A DNA stretch of 64,000 nt from Hydrogenovibrio sp. 3SP14C1 (GTDB lineage Bacteria; Pseudomonadota; Gammaproteobacteria; Thiomicrospirales; Thiomicrospiraceae): the NCBI RefSeq assembly GCF_029625905.1, contig NZ_JARTLM010000006.1:1-64000 (forward strand). Reading direction: 5' to 3'. Both the position numbers and the translations under genes were made by a program. This document shows positions 52,295-61,570 of the stretch, piece after piece. The stretch's first letter is position 1, and each line of letters starts with the position of its first letter. Under the pieces are notes generated by a model that ran no database searches, was not told where the DNA came from, and saw only the letters and a program-made list of their open reading frames with translations.

Positions 52295-53059
52295 ATGGAA
52301 GGTATTTCTGAACAACTTGCTTTATTTGTTATTTCTCTCATTGCAAACTTGCTTTCAGCCTTAGCCGGCGGGGGGGCAGGACTGCTTCAGTTGCCTGCAC
52401 TTTTATTCTTAGGGTTGCCCTTCAGTGTGGCGTTGGCTACCCATAAAGTTGCCAGTGTTTTTCTTGGTATTGGTGCGACCACTCGACATCTTCGATCTGC
52501 CAAACTTAATTTGCGTTTTGTCTCGATTATTTTAGTTTTTGGATTGCCTGGGGTGATTTTAGGCGCCAATTTAATTCTTCAGTTAGATGACCGTCTAGCG
52601 CAAATTGCATTAGGCGTTCTGACATTAGGGTTGGGCGTTTATTCCGGATTAAAGCCTGAGTTAGGCAAGGTTTCTTTAGCGAAGCATCAAAATTTACCAG
52701 GCCTGCTGTTTGGGGGGATGGTTCTGTTTCTGATTGGCGTATTAAACGGGTCTTTGACTTCCGGCACTGGCTTATTCGTAACCATTTGGCTTATTGCCTG
52801 GTTTGGGTTTGATTATAAAACGGCTGTCGCTTATACCTTGGTATTAGTTGGCATTTTTTGGAATGGATCAGGTGCTTGGACACTGGGGCTGCAAGGTCAA
52901 ATAGAATGGAGTTGGTTGCCGGCACTCATTTTGGGATCATTAATCGGTGGCTATCTCGGTGCGCACTTTTCAATTGTGCGAGGAAACCAATTGGTTAAAC
53001 GAAGTTTTGAAGTCGTGACTGTTTTAGTGGGCGTTGCTTTGATTGCCAAAGCGATTTAA
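52295..53059 (+). CDS. TauE/SafE-family sulfite/sulfonate exporter-like permease
   Basis: 254 residues with seven or eight helices in two related halves. LLSALAGGGAGLLQLPALLFLG near 18-39 and GVILGANLILQLDD match the family, and LNGSLTSGTGLFVTIWLIAWFG marks the second half. Members export sulfite, sulfoacetate or related anions or act with sulfur metabolism, which would suit a sulfur oxidiser; the substrate is not shown by sequence. Starts 20 bases after argB on the same strand, no clear ribosome-binding site. Confidence 0.85.
   Translation: MEGISEQLALFVISLIANLLSALAGGGAGLLQLPALLFLGLPFSVALATHKVASVFLGIGATTRHLRSAKLNLRFVSIILVFGLPGVILGANLILQLDDRLAQIALGVLTLGLGVYSGLKPELGKVSLAKHQNLPGLLFGGMVLFLIGVLNGSLTSGTGLFVTIWLIAWFGFDYKTAVAYTLVLVGIFWNGSGAWTLGLQGQIEWSWLPALILGSLIGGYLGAHFSIVRGNQLVKRSFEVVTVLVGVALIAKAI
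52697..52706. repeat. Near copy CCAGGCCTGC in the TauE/SafE gene
   Basis: One mismatch (last base) to the decamer; it fills the longest gap between exact copies. Confidence 0.6.
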
Positions 53060-53069
53060 TGATAGGCAT

Positions 53070-53091
53070 AAAAAAACTGGGCAGAGCCCAG
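53070..53091 (-). terminator. Intrinsic terminator of the chemoreceptor gene
   Basis: CTGGGC/GCCCAG around AGA; on the minus strand it is followed by a run of T (A run 53070-53076). It ends the chemoreceptor transcript and may also weakly end the plus-strand permease transcript. Confidence 0.75.
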
Positions 53092-53118
53092 CTTATTGAT
53101 TTTGATTAAAGTCTCTGT

Positions 53119-56100
53119 TTAAAAATCACTCCACTCATCTGGATTAATGTCCTTGGGTTGTGAACGCGCGGGTTTTTGGGTGTCTTTATCCATAGTTGAC
53201 GTTTGACTCGGTTTCTCAACCCCAGCACTTTGTTTAGAATGAGAACTCTCCGTTTTCGCCGGAGCAGCCTTAGAGGGTTGCTGAGTCAGTTTCGATGTCG
53301 GCGTTGATTTCACTGCACGCGGTTGGTGAGTGACACGGTGTGTTCTATCGTTTGCCAATGATTGCTCTAATTGCGTAAGACTATGGATCACATTCTCACT
53401 GGCTTTATCCAAGTTGTGGAATTCTTTCTTGATGCTCTCAATATCATCCACTTGATGAGCGGCAAGAATGCGTTTAATCGTCGCATGTAACTCTGCGTGC
53501 CATTTTTCGAGGGTTTGCATTTCAGGTTTATTGGCATATTGTTGTCCTTCCGGCCCATAGAACCATTGTCCTAAAGCACACTTGTGATGGTCGGTTGCCG
53601 CCTCCTTGTCAAACTCAACATCAACCCCTTCTACATAAGCGGTTACCAATCCTTTCCACTGGCTGTGAGCACGTCGTGCATTGGCAAAGGTAAATTCACC
53701 GGTTTGCATTGCGGTATCAAACCCAATCTGGTGCAAATCGATTTTAAAGGTGCTGATGACATTATTGACGTCTTCCGCTAACTGACTCATGTCAGTGGTT
53801 CTTTCTGCCGTTTCATCCACCAAAGCGGAGTTTTGTTGCGTCACTTGATCAATACTGCTGATTGCAATATTGACTTGCTCAACACCTTTTGCCTGCTCTG
53901 CTGTTGTTTGAGAGATTTCACTGACATAGTTACCAATTTTGGCAATAGAGTCGTTAATTAATTCAAGCGCTTTCCCTGATTCATCTGCAAGCTTGGCGCC
54001 TTCATGGACCTTTTCAACTGTATTATCGATGAGTTGTCGAATATCTTTTGCGGCTTCAGCCGATTTCCCTGCAAGGGTTCTGACTTCACCTGCCACGACG
54101 GCAAATCCACGACCATGGTCGCCAGCTCGTGCCGCTTCGACAGCCGCATTAAGTGCCAGTAAGTTAGTTTGGAAAGCAATGCTATCAATCAAGGTGGTAA
54201 TTTCTGAAATCTTCGTGCTGGCTTCATTGATCTCATTGATCGAAGCAATGGTTTTTTGAACTACTTGGTTTGCATCTTGTGCTTCGACTAAAGATTCATT
54301 TGCCGCATCATTCGCTTCTCTGGCATTATTCGCCGTTTGTTGAATGGTGGAAGTAATCTGTTCCATACTGGCTGCCGTTTCTTCCAATGAAGCTGCTTGT
54401 TGCTGTGTTCGAGCAGACAAGTCGGAAATGTCCTGTGAAATTTTGATGGTACCATCAGACAGCTTTTTAATGGAGTAGTTTGACTGTGACAGCAAACTCC
54501 CGATATTGGTGACTGAGTTGTTGATTCCAGCTTTTAGAACAGCCAATGTGCCGTTGGTTTCCATCTCAATTCGTTTTTTCAAGTCCCCCGTTCCTTGTGC
54601 AATCATGACTTGGGTGGTTTCTTGAATGACGGCTTCCAGCTGATCTAGAGAGGCATTGATGTTGTTTTTAAGTTCTTTGATTTCGCCTTCCGCTTCAGCG
54701 GTGATACGTTTTCCAAAGAAGCCTTCAGCTACTTGAGACATCAGTTCGTTCACTTCATAGAAAACGCCTTTTAAGATAGCCATTGCCGCTTCAGCATCTT
54801 GCATGGCTTCCTTAAAGTCGCCTTGGGTCTCGTGGGTTGATTCGTAACTAAAGTTTCCTGAACGGATTTCTTTTAGAATGCTTCGAACTTCTCCAAACGT
54901 TTTTTGAAGGACTTTCGATGCTTCATTCAAATTGGTTTTCATAACGTTGAAATCACCCACCATTGGGATGACGGTTTGAGTTTTGAGATGTCCTTCCGAC
55001 ATGTCTTTTAACATGCGGCCTGCTTCACCGAGTGAAATCTGTGCGGCTTGCATCTGGTCATTATAGGCTTTGGCCAGTTCGCCCATTTCATCATGACGAG
55101 AGTTGTCAACACGGGTACTCAAATCGCCTGAGTCGGTCGCATGGTTCATGCCTTTAACAATTTTACGTAAAGGGTTCGTGACACTGTTTCGAATAATCAA
55201 TAAGAAAATGATAATCAAAATCAACATGGAAAGGGTGACTTTGACGACGGATGAAATGGCCGCTTCCAAACTCAATTTATTAAGGGCATTGATTTGTGAT
55301 AAGTCTTCGATAAAGATGTGATATCCGACCAAGCTCTCGTTAGTATCTATGATCGGCATCATGGCAAAGAAATCGGTTGCCGTTGTTAATACGCCTTGGC
55401 TTTTTAACTGGTTTAAATCAATTTGTGCTAATTTCTCGACGGCTTCAGGTGCAAAATCCTTGGTGCTGGCTAAAGTCAGATTGCCAAACTTAGGGTTGTC
55501 TTTTGCTTTGATCGCAATGTCTAGTGCATTGGGCGTGAAGAGAGAGACATAATTGATAGAATCTTCTTTGAAATGCTTAACTAAGGCCTTGATGCTTGAG
55601 ACGACCTCAACCGACCCTAAAAATTGACTGCCATCTTTACTGAAGATAGGGGACAAGCTTCGGATAGCTGCGCCTGCACGACCCAGTTCAATCCCTGTTA
55701 CAGAAGTTTGCTTGTCTCTAACTTGGTTAACGGTATAACGGAATGACTTTAAATCATCGCCGTGTTTGTCACGCCATGAACGAACAAAAGAGTGCCCTTG
55801 TGCATCATGGATGTGCGCGCGAACGGTTTGTCCAGAAACGTTTTTGACAAAGTTCAGTTCCTTTTTCAAGGCGGCTCTGGCTGCTTCGCTCGAATCATTT
55901 TCAAGTGCGGTGATAATGTCGGAATTTGTGGCTAAGCCCAAAGCAGTATTTAAACTGGTTCTTTCCATTCCTTGAATATAGCTGTTGATATCTCTCTTAA
56001 CTTGCTGGCTTCGAACTTTACTGTTTTCGGCAACGGTTTTATCATACGTTGAATTGGCGAGAAAGGCACTGGCTAAGAAACCAATAATGACCAAGAAAAT

Positions 56101-56619
56101 CCCCGCTGTGGCCAACTTTCCAAGAATGTTGAATTTTCGGAAAGGGTTCATCTTTAATCGACGATATTCCGATGCTTTGTAAATATGACCTTCTTTTATA
56201 ATGAGTTTACCGGTATTAATATCTTTATAGGCTTGAGAGGCCAACTTAATTTGTTCTTCGGTGGCGGGAGTTCTAACCGAAATATACCCAGTTATTTTAT
56301 TGTTTTCAAAAACGGGCGCGGCATTGGCTTTTACCCAGTAACTTCGACCATCTTTCGCACGGTTTTCTACAATTTGTGTCCATGACTTTCCCGCTTGAAG
56401 GGTTTCCCAGAAATCTTTAAAAACGGCTTTAGGGACATCGGGGTGACGTAAGATATTGTGAGGTTGACCAATGATTTCATCTGCTTCATAACCACTGATT
56501 TCAATAAATTCTGAGTTTGCCTCTAAGATGGTACCGCGCAGATCTGTGCGAGAAATGATGCGGTAATGCTCAGGAATGGTGATTTGTTCATTAATAATCG
56601 GTCTGTTCGGGTTTGTCAT
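53119..56619 (-). CDS. Large chemoreceptor: PAS, periplasmic sensor, HAMP, MCP, CZB, CheR-docking tail
   Basis: 1166 residues from the ATG at 56619 (GAGG upstream); a TTG 15 bases earlier is unlikely. An Aer-like PAS (about 15-125) precedes TM1 (about 160-183), a Cache-like periplasmic sensor (to about 450), TM2 (about 455-478) and HAMP plus further linker units. The signalling hairpin (TNLLALNAAVEAARAG near 816) is followed by a CZB zinc domain (about 983-1055: HSQW, KCALGQW, WHAELH). A 100-residue Pro/Ser/Lys tail ends in EWSDF, matching the xWxxF pentapeptide that tethers CheR/CheB. It likely links energy or redox sensing and zinc or hypochlorite sensing to taxis. Confidence 0.92.
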   Translation of the reverse strand: MTNPNRPIINEQITIPEHYRIISRTDLRGTILEANSEFIEISGYEADEIIGQPHNILRHPDVPKAVFKDFWETLQAGKSWTQIVENRAKDGRSYWVKANAAPVFENNKITGYISVRTPATEEQIKLASQAYKDINTGKLIIKEGHIYKASEYRRLKMNPFRKFNILGKLATAGIFLVIIGFLASAFLANSTYDKTVAENSKVRSQQVKRDINSYIQGMERTSLNTALGLATNSDIITALENDSSEAARAALKKELNFVKNVSGQTVRAHIHDAQGHSFVRSWRDKHGDDLKSFRYTVNQVRDKQTSVTGIELGRAGAAIRSLSPIFSKDGSQFLGSVEVVSSIKALVKHFKEDSINYVSLFTPNALDIAIKAKDNPKFGNLTLASTKDFAPEAVEKLAQIDLNQLKSQGVLTTATDFFAMMPIIDTNESLVGYHIFIEDLSQINALNKLSLEAAISSVVKVTLSMLILIIIFLLIIRNSVTNPLRKIVKGMNHATDSGDLSTRVDNSRHDEMGELAKAYNDQMQAAQISLGEAGRMLKDMSEGHLKTQTVIPMVGDFNVMKTNLNEASKVLQKTFGEVRSILKEIRSGNFSYESTHETQGDFKEAMQDAEAAMAILKGVFYEVNELMSQVAEGFFGKRITAEAEGEIKELKNNINASLDQLEAVIQETTQVMIAQGTGDLKKRIEMETNGTLAVLKAGINNSVTNIGSLLSQSNYSIKKLSDGTIKISQDISDLSARTQQQAASLEETAASMEQITSTIQQTANNAREANDAANESLVEAQDANQVVQKTIASINEINEASTKISEITTLIDSIAFQTNLLALNAAVEAARAGDHGRGFAVVAGEVRTLAGKSAEAAKDIRQLIDNTVEKVHEGAKLADESGKALELINDSIAKIGNYVSEISQTTAEQAKGVEQVNIAISSIDQVTQQNSALVDETAERTTDMSQLAEDVNNVISTFKIDLHQIGFDTAMQTGEFTFANARRAHSQWKGLVTAYVEGVDVEFDKEAATDHHKCALGQWFYGPEGQQYANKPEMQTLEKWHAELHATIKRILAAHQVDDIESIKKEFHNLDKASENVIHSLTQLEQSLANDRTHRVTHQPRAVKSTPTSKLTQQPSKAAPAKTESSHSKQSAGVEKPSQTSTMDKDTQKPARSQPKDINPDEWSDF

Positions 56620-56718
56620 GTTAATGCGCCTCAAGAGTATCCGTTGTATTTACTTGTTTTTTTTATGGGTATAGCAATTGTCGTGCCTATCTAACAGTTT
56701 GAAAATAAAATAAAAAAA

Positions 56719-57246
56719 TCAGACTTCCTTGCAAGAAGCCAATGTAATGTCTTTTGGTCGAATAAAGTTGATGAGTTTGGCATCTCCTATGGATAAGTCG
56801 TTCCATTGATTTGGCAGAATAAAGTGGGCCAAAGTTGCCGTTGGAAATAATTCTGGCTTCGTAGGGTCATCCGTTGCCATTAACTGTCGCATCAATTTTT
56901 CAAATCCGGGATTATGTCCAATGAACATTACACGACCAAACTGGTCCGGGATTTTTGATAAAAGGGCTTTTAACTGATCGGTGTCAGCAAGATAAAGTAA
57001 TTCTTGTGTCTCAACAGGAATATCTTTAGGGAGGTTTAGTCTTTTGAGGGTTTGTTGCGCTCGTTTGGCGGGAGAGACCCAAACGAGATCGGGTAGGGCA
57101 TTATTCTGACTGAGCCAGTTTGAGATCTTACAAGCGGATTTTTTACCCTTATCAGATATAGGTCGGTCTATATCCTGAAGATCGGGTTCTTTCCAGTCAG
57201 ATTTGGCATGCCTTAGTAGCATTAATTCGCGCAGTTGTTTACTCAC
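56719..57246 (-). CDS. SixA-like histidine phosphatase
   Basis: 175 residues of the histidine phosphatase (phosphoglycerate-mutase-like) superfamily. The catalytic LLRHAKSDW near 10-18 carries the RHAKS variant characteristic of SixA, and the second His lies in FIGHNPGFE near 109-117. SixA removes phosphate from phospho-His domains such as Hpt modules, so a link with the hybrid kinases of the window is conceivable. It begins 44 bases after pyrE on the same strand and is probably co-transcribed with it. Confidence 0.88.
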   Translation of the reverse strand: MSKQLRELMLLRHAKSDWKEPDLQDIDRPISDKGKKSACKISNWLSQNNALPDLVWVSPAKRAQQTLKRLNLPKDIPVETQELLYLADTDQLKALLSKIPDQFGRVMFIGHNPGFEKLMRQLMATDDPTKPELFPTATLAHFILPNQWNDLSIGDAKLINFIRPKDITLASCKEV

Positions 57247-57290
57247 TCTGTTTATCCACTGTAATCCGTTGGTGTCTAAAGACGTCCTGT

Positions 57291-57935
57291 CTAATTTGTA
57301 ATGCCATACTCTGCTCGATAGGTTTTCATCGAATCTAAAATTGATTGGTTTGCACTATTGTGTGTTTCAAGGTAATCAATAATGTCATTTAAGTTAATAA
57401 TGCTGATGACAGGAATACCGTATTGTTCTTCAACTTCTTGTATGGCTGATTTATCACTTTGACCTTTTTCCATACGATCTAAGGCGACAACAACGCCTGC
57501 TGGGCGTGCACCATTTGCTTGGATAATCTCCATTGATTCTCGAATGGCGGTTCCAGCGGTAATAACATCATCGATGATTAAAATATCACCTTCTAACGGG
57601 TGGCCGACAATGTTACCGCCTTCGCCATGATCTTTAGCTTCTTTACGATTGAACGCATAAGGCATGTCTTGTTGAAAATCCTGCGCTAAGGAAACACTGG
57701 TTGTCGCTGCAAGCGGTATGCCTTTATAGGCAGGACCAAACAAAACATCGTAGTTCAGCTTGCTTTCAGCAATGGTGGCCGCATAAGCTTTAGCCAGTTC
57801 AGCCATTTGCCCGCCAGTATTAAACAGGCCAGCGTTGAAAAAGTATGGGCTTTTGCGCCCAGATTTAAGTGTGAATTCACCCAGCTTTAATACGCCGGCT
57901 TGCATAATGAATTCAATAAATTCAGATTTATTCAT
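57291..57935 (-). CDS. pyrE: Orotate phosphoribosyltransferase
   Basis: Converts orotate and PRPP to OMP in pyrimidine synthesis. 214 residues. [27 protein letters not shown] N-terminus, the active-site loop [13 protein letters not shown] and the PRPP motif [13 protein letters not shown] are all present. ATG start with a plausible Shine-Dalgarno (AATGA, weak). It ends the algC-argB-pyrE backbone run, but on the opposite strand, and starts the pyrE-sixA pair. Confidence 0.97.
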   Translation of the reverse strand: MNKSEFIEFIMQAGVLKLGEFTLKSGRKSPYFFNAGLFNTGGQMAELAKAYAATIAESKLNYDVLFGPAYKGIPLAATTSVSLAQDFQQDMPYAFNRKEAKDHGEGGNIVGHPLEGDILIIDDVITAGTAIRESMEIIQANGARPAGVVVALDRMEKGQSDKSAIQEVEEQYGIPVISIINLNDIIDYLETHNSANQSILDSMKTYRAEYGITN

Positions 57936-58160
57936 TGAGGTGTCGAGTTGTCATTAGTCATTAAAAATTAACCTTTATCTTATCATGGGTTAGCTTTTTC
58001 TCAAGCATTAGACGATAAAGATTTTTAATACATCAGAGCATTTTTTGAAATAATTCAAAAAGATAATGCGCCTTATTTCTTATGTTTTTGTACTTTTTCT
58101 TAAATTGGCACTCAATATGCTTTGAGAGAGTTAATAAAATAATAAATGACAAAAAATTGA

Positions 58161-58192
58161 CACTTCGCTTTTGATTGATGGAAAGTGAAGTG
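58161..58192 (+). promoter_or_regulatory. Long hairpin upstream of the membrane coiled-coil gene
   Basis: CACTTCGCTTT pairs with AAAGTGAAGTG over 11 bp with one wobble, loop TGATTGATGG, in the otherwise AT-rich 294-base gap (57936-58229). The gap shows no other gene. The hairpin lies 38 bases before the ATG at 58230 and could be a leader structure or operator. Confidence 0.4.
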
Positions 58193-58229
58193 ATAATTTT
58201 CTTTGACGGACAGACACGAGGAAAATGAT

Positions 58230-58727
58230 ATGGCGATTGATTTAAGACAAGTAGAACCATTAGGGTCAAAAAGTGTGCTTCTGGAGCAAGCTTTAAGACG
58301 TCATAAAGCGCAATCTAATGCGGAAGAGTACGATGCGATGGATATGTCCGATATGGTTACCCCTGATTTTGAATGGCTGAAAGAAGATAAGTCAGCCGTT
58401 CAGAGCCTTGTCAAGCAAATGGATGCCTCTATCGGTCAGCTCGCAGTCCAAATGCGAGATTTAGAGAGTGTTTCTGAAAAATCTCGTGCCAAAATGGAAA
58501 AAGAGCAACACTTGCTTTTTAAACAAATCCGAACCTTAAACGGACTGTTAAAAAAACAGGTAGATGTGTTCGGGGCGATTGAGCGTCAAATGTCTGACGT
58601 TGAGATTAAAAACAATAATTTAATTCCGCAAATCGGGATTGGGTTGATTTCCGGGTTAATGTCAGCGGTAACCATTCTGGCCACCGCGCCGTGGCTAACG
58701 GTTCTGATTGAACATATCCGAGGATAA
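58230..58727 (+). CDS. Membrane-anchored coiled-coil protein, unknown function
   Basis: 165 residues from the ATG at 58230 (MAIDLRQVEPLG), with GAGG 8 bases upstream; a TTG at 58203 is rejected. An acidic N-terminus (1-60, with DAMDMSDMVTPDFEWL) is followed by a coiled coil (about 65-125) and one C-terminal helix (about 132-156), so it is probably tail-anchored with its bulk in the cytoplasm. I do not recognise the family. It stands alone with a structured leader. A hairpin follows its stop. Confidence 0.6.
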   Translation: MAIDLRQVEPLGSKSVLLEQALRRHKAQSNAEEYDAMDMSDMVTPDFEWLKEDKSAVQSLVKQMDASIGQLAVQMRDLESVSEKSRAKMEKEQHLLFKQIRTLNGLLKKQVDVFGAIERQMSDVEIKNNNLIPQIGIGLISGLMSAVTILATAPWLTVLIEHIRG

Positions 58728-58738
58728 TCCTGTCTATA

Positions 58739-58760
58739 GCTGGCCCAACTCAGGGCTGGC
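58739..58760 (+). terminator. Weak hairpin after the coiled-coil gene
   Basis: GCTGGCCC and GGGCTGGC pair with two wobbles around AACTCA, followed by AAAATTTTAT. A terminator is possible, but the T run is displaced by four bases. Confidence 0.4.
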
Positions 58761-58862
58761 AAAATTTTATAATATTTCTCTCTCATTTCAGTTTTCTAAA
58801 AATTTTGTATACTTATCCAAGCACTTTATAATAAAACCCTGAGTAAAAATAAGGATAGGTGG

Positions 58863-59960
58863 ATGCAAGCGACAGTTTTATTTAATGAATTGCTTACCCC
58901 GAATCACCCTGAGAAAGATGTTTATCATATCGCATTGGAAACTGAAGAGCCTTTAGGGTATTTGCCTGGAGACTGGTTGATGGTTTCTGGAGAAAATTCA
59001 CCTGCATTGGTGGCGCGAGTGTTAGAGACGCTAGGGTTGTCTGGAAACGAAACCATTGAGCTGAGACGACTCGGCGAAATGCCGGTCAAGGAAGCTTTGC
59101 ACTATCATCTAGAACTCACTCAACTCAGTCCTGCCATCCTGAATAAACTCAAAAGACAGTACGATTTGAATGATTGGGCTGACAGAGCCGAGATGATGGC
59201 ATACGCTGAAGGGCGCGATATTTTAGATTTGCTCGAGGCATATCCTTTTTTAAAGGGTATTGAAGTCTGTAGTTTGTTAACGCCTTTAGCCCCACGTTAT
59301 TATTCGATTGCCTCGGCACCGAAAGCAGTGGGGGATAATCGTGTGGATCTGGTGTATCGAAAAGTTTTTTTTGAACGGGAAAACCGTGAGCGACAAGGGG
59401 TAGTCACCACCGCCTTGAGCACGTTGGAACCTGGCCATCATCTTGATGTGGCTTTGAGTAAAAATCGAAACTTTAAATTACCCATTGCGTTAGAAGAATC
59501 CATGGCACACCATGCTCCGGTCATTATGGTTGGCTCGGGAACCGGTGTGGCACCTTTTATTGGCTTTTTACAAGAATGGTTTTTAGAAGAGAAGCTGGCC
59601 AAAAATCACCAGGCCTGGTTATTTTTTGGTGAAACACATGAAGAAAAGAGTCATCTATTCAAAGACATGATGGCTGAGTGGAAAGCCGCGGGCTTGCAAT
59701 TAAGAACGGCATTTTCTCGAGATCAAGCGCATAAAGTGTATGTTCAAGATCGATTATGGGAAGAAAGGGGAGCCATTTGGAAGCTTTTAGAACAAGGCGC
59801 CTTCTTCTATCTATGTGGCGATAAGATTCGCTTGAAAACTTCGGTCGAAGATACCATGCTGTCTATCCTGCAGACAGAAGGAGATATGACAAAAGACGCT
59901 GCGGAAGCACTTTGGCATGATTGGAAAAAACAGCGCCGTGTTCAGTTGGATGTTTACTGA
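58863..59960 (+). CDS. CysJ-like FAD/NADPH reductase without a flavodoxin domain
   Basis: 365 residues, homologous to the FAD- and NADPH-binding part of sulfite reductase flavoprotein and cytochrome P450 reductase. It has a helical connecting domain (about 60-130), the FAD motif PRYYSIASAP (near 143-152), the GVVTTALSTL phosphate-binding segment, the NADPH glycine motif GSGTGVAPFIGFLQEW (near 224-239) and YLCGDK (near 319). It ends Asp-Val-Tyr, the Tyr matching the terminal aromatic that stacks on FAD. With no FMN domain, it must pass electrons to a separate flavodoxin, ferredoxin or sulfite reductase. It stands alone. Contains a palindrome copy (QAW). Confidence 0.85.
   Translation: MQATVLFNELLTPNHPEKDVYHIALETEEPLGYLPGDWLMVSGENSPALVARVLETLGLSGNETIELRRLGEMPVKEALHYHLELTQLSPAILNKLKRQYDLNDWADRAEMMAYAEGRDILDLLEAYPFLKGIEVCSLLTPLAPRYYSIASAPKAVGDNRVDLVYRKVFFERENRERQGVVTTALSTLEPGHHLDVALSKNRNFKLPIALEESMAHHAPVIMVGSGTGVAPFIGFLQEWFLEEKLAKNHQAWLFFGETHEEKSHLFKDMMAEWKAAGLQLRTAFSRDQAHKVYVQDRLWEERGAIWKLLEQGAFFYLCGDKIRLKTSVEDTMLSILQTEGDMTKDAAEALWHDWKKQRRVQLDVY
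59609..59618. repeat. CCAGGCCTGG palindrome, copy 9
   Basis: Exact copy inside the CysJ-like reductase gene, encoding Gln-Ala-Trp. Confidence 0.85.
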
Positions 59961-59962
59961 CT

Positions 59963-61471
59963 TTATTCGTAAGTCAAAATGAAATCAGCAGCAGCTAAAC
60001 GCTCAGCTTCAACGTCCAGATCCATTTGTGTCAATGGATGAGCGCTTAACCAATCTTTTTCAAATGCCAAGTGAATGTTTTTTTCACCAGTCGTGTGAAG
60101 CAGGATGTCAGGAATATCTTTTTCTCTTCCACGGTGGATTCGAACCGCTAGGCGCAATAACACGGTAAGACATTTCAGTTTTTCTTTATGTGGCGAGGCA
60201 AACCGTTCATAAGCTTCCGGCACGAATTTCCCACGATGGTTCAGTAGCATGGTCGCCAGCATTTGTTTTTCTTGCTGAGTAAACCCGGCCAATTCTGAAT
60301 TTTCAATCAAATACGCACTGTGATGTCGGTAGCGTTTATAGCTCAATGCCATGCCGGCTTCATGAAGCTGAGCAGCCCAGTCCAAGAGTTTTTTGTAGTT
60401 GTAGTCCGCATCATGAAGCTGCCAACTATTATGTGCCTGTTTGTAAAATGTTTTGGTGGTATGGGCAATCGCTTCGGCCTGCACGGTATCGATTTTTAAC
60501 CAGGCCTGCGCGGCAGCAACACTTGTTTCACGAACATCTTCCGCGAAAAGGCGTCCTAAGGTATCAAAGACCAAGCCTTCTCGAAGAGCATTGGATGAGA
60601 CGTGCATTTGTGCAATTTTCAGTTCTTCAAAGGTGGCAATTAAAATCGCCAATCCGCCAGCGAGTACCGGGATTCGCTCTTCTTTCAAGCCTTGTAAACT
60701 GGCGGATTGAATGGAACCGGCTTGAATCAAAGCATCCTTCAGTTTTAGCATGCCTTCCAAGGTGATTTCGCCTTCTGTCCAGCCATTTTCTTTTAGAATG
60801 GAACCTATGGATTTGATGCTTCCTGACGCACCGATGGCACTTTCCCATCCAAGGCTGGTCAGTTTGGTTAAGTGAGGACGTATGATTTGTCGACAGTTGG
60901 AAATCGCCTTAGTCATCCGCTTTTCAGTGATTTCAGGCTTTGAAAAGAACTGTTGGGTAATGCTGACGCAGCCCATTTCAGTGCTGGTCAAATGTTGATA
61001 ATTAAAATTTTTGCCAATGATGTATTCGGTACTGCCGCCGCCAATATCCATCACTAAACGCTGTTCATCATTTTGGGGTAAGCCGTGTGCAACCCCCAGA
61101 TAAATTAAGCGAGCTTCTTCCTGACCCGCGATGATCTGAATTTCATGTCCGAGGACTTTGCGTGCCTTCCTTAGAAATTCCTGACTGTTTTTGGCATTGC
61201 GTAAGGTGTTGGTACCGACAGCACGAACCTGATGACCTGGAATGTTTTTAATAAGTTGCCCAAAACGTTCTAAGCATTCAATTCCGCTTTGAAAGGCTTC
61301 CGGGGTGAGGTTACCCTTTTTGTCGAGTCCAGAGCGAAGACGAATCATTTCTTTATGCTTATCAATAACCTGGAGTTGTCCATGTACTTCACGCGCAACC
61401 ATCATGTGAAAGCTGTTCGATCCAAGGTCAATCGCTGCATAAGTGTTTTGTGATTGGGTCGTCTCTGTCAT
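59963..61471 (-). CDS. ppx: Exopolyphosphatase (Ppx/GppA family)
   Basis: 502 residues. The actin-like ATPase fold shows as YAAIDLGSNSFHMMVAREV at the start, VRAVGTNTLRNAKN, IIAGQEEARLIYLGV and DIGGGSTEYIIG. A C-terminal HD-like domain (about 310-500) follows. It releases phosphate from polyphosphate and may also hydrolyse pppGpp. It lies 99 bases downstream of ppk on the same strand, so synthesis and breakdown of polyphosphate are encoded together. It ends 2 bases from the convergent CysJ-like gene. Confidence 0.93.
   Translation of the reverse strand: MTETTQSQNTYAAIDLGSNSFHMMVAREVHGQLQVIDKHKEMIRLRSGLDKKGNLTPEAFQSGIECLERFGQLIKNIPGHQVRAVGTNTLRNAKNSQEFLRKARKVLGHEIQIIAGQEEARLIYLGVAHGLPQNDEQRLVMDIGGGSTEYIIGKNFNYQHLTSTEMGCVSITQQFFSKPEITEKRMTKAISNCRQIIRPHLTKLTSLGWESAIGASGSIKSIGSILKENGWTEGEITLEGMLKLKDALIQAGSIQSASLQGLKEERIPVLAGGLAILIATFEELKIAQMHVSSNALREGLVFDTLGRLFAEDVRETSVAAAQAWLKIDTVQAEAIAHTTKTFYKQAHNSWQLHDADYNYKKLLDWAAQLHEAGMALSYKRYRHHSAYLIENSELAGFTQQEKQMLATMLLNHRGKFVPEAYERFASPHKEKLKCLTVLLRLAVRIHRGREKDIPDILLHTTGEKNIHLAFEKDWLSAHPLTQMDLDVEAERLAAADFILTYE
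60500..60509. repeat. Near copy CCAGGCCTGC in ppx
   Basis: One mismatch (last base), 891 bases from exact copy 9. Confidence 0.6.
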
Positions 61472-61570
61472 TTTAGGCTTCTAATTTGGCAAAAGGGCGC
61501 ATAGTGTACTCCCTTTTTGAATAAATGAAAATAGTAACGCCGTCCCTTTCATAGCAGCGTCCATAGCGGT

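Noticed and set aside
60346..60848. Plus-strand and other frames of 73-139 residues within ppx
   Set aside because: Antisense or out-of-frame shadows of the well-supported ppx gene, with no start signals or recognisable domains.
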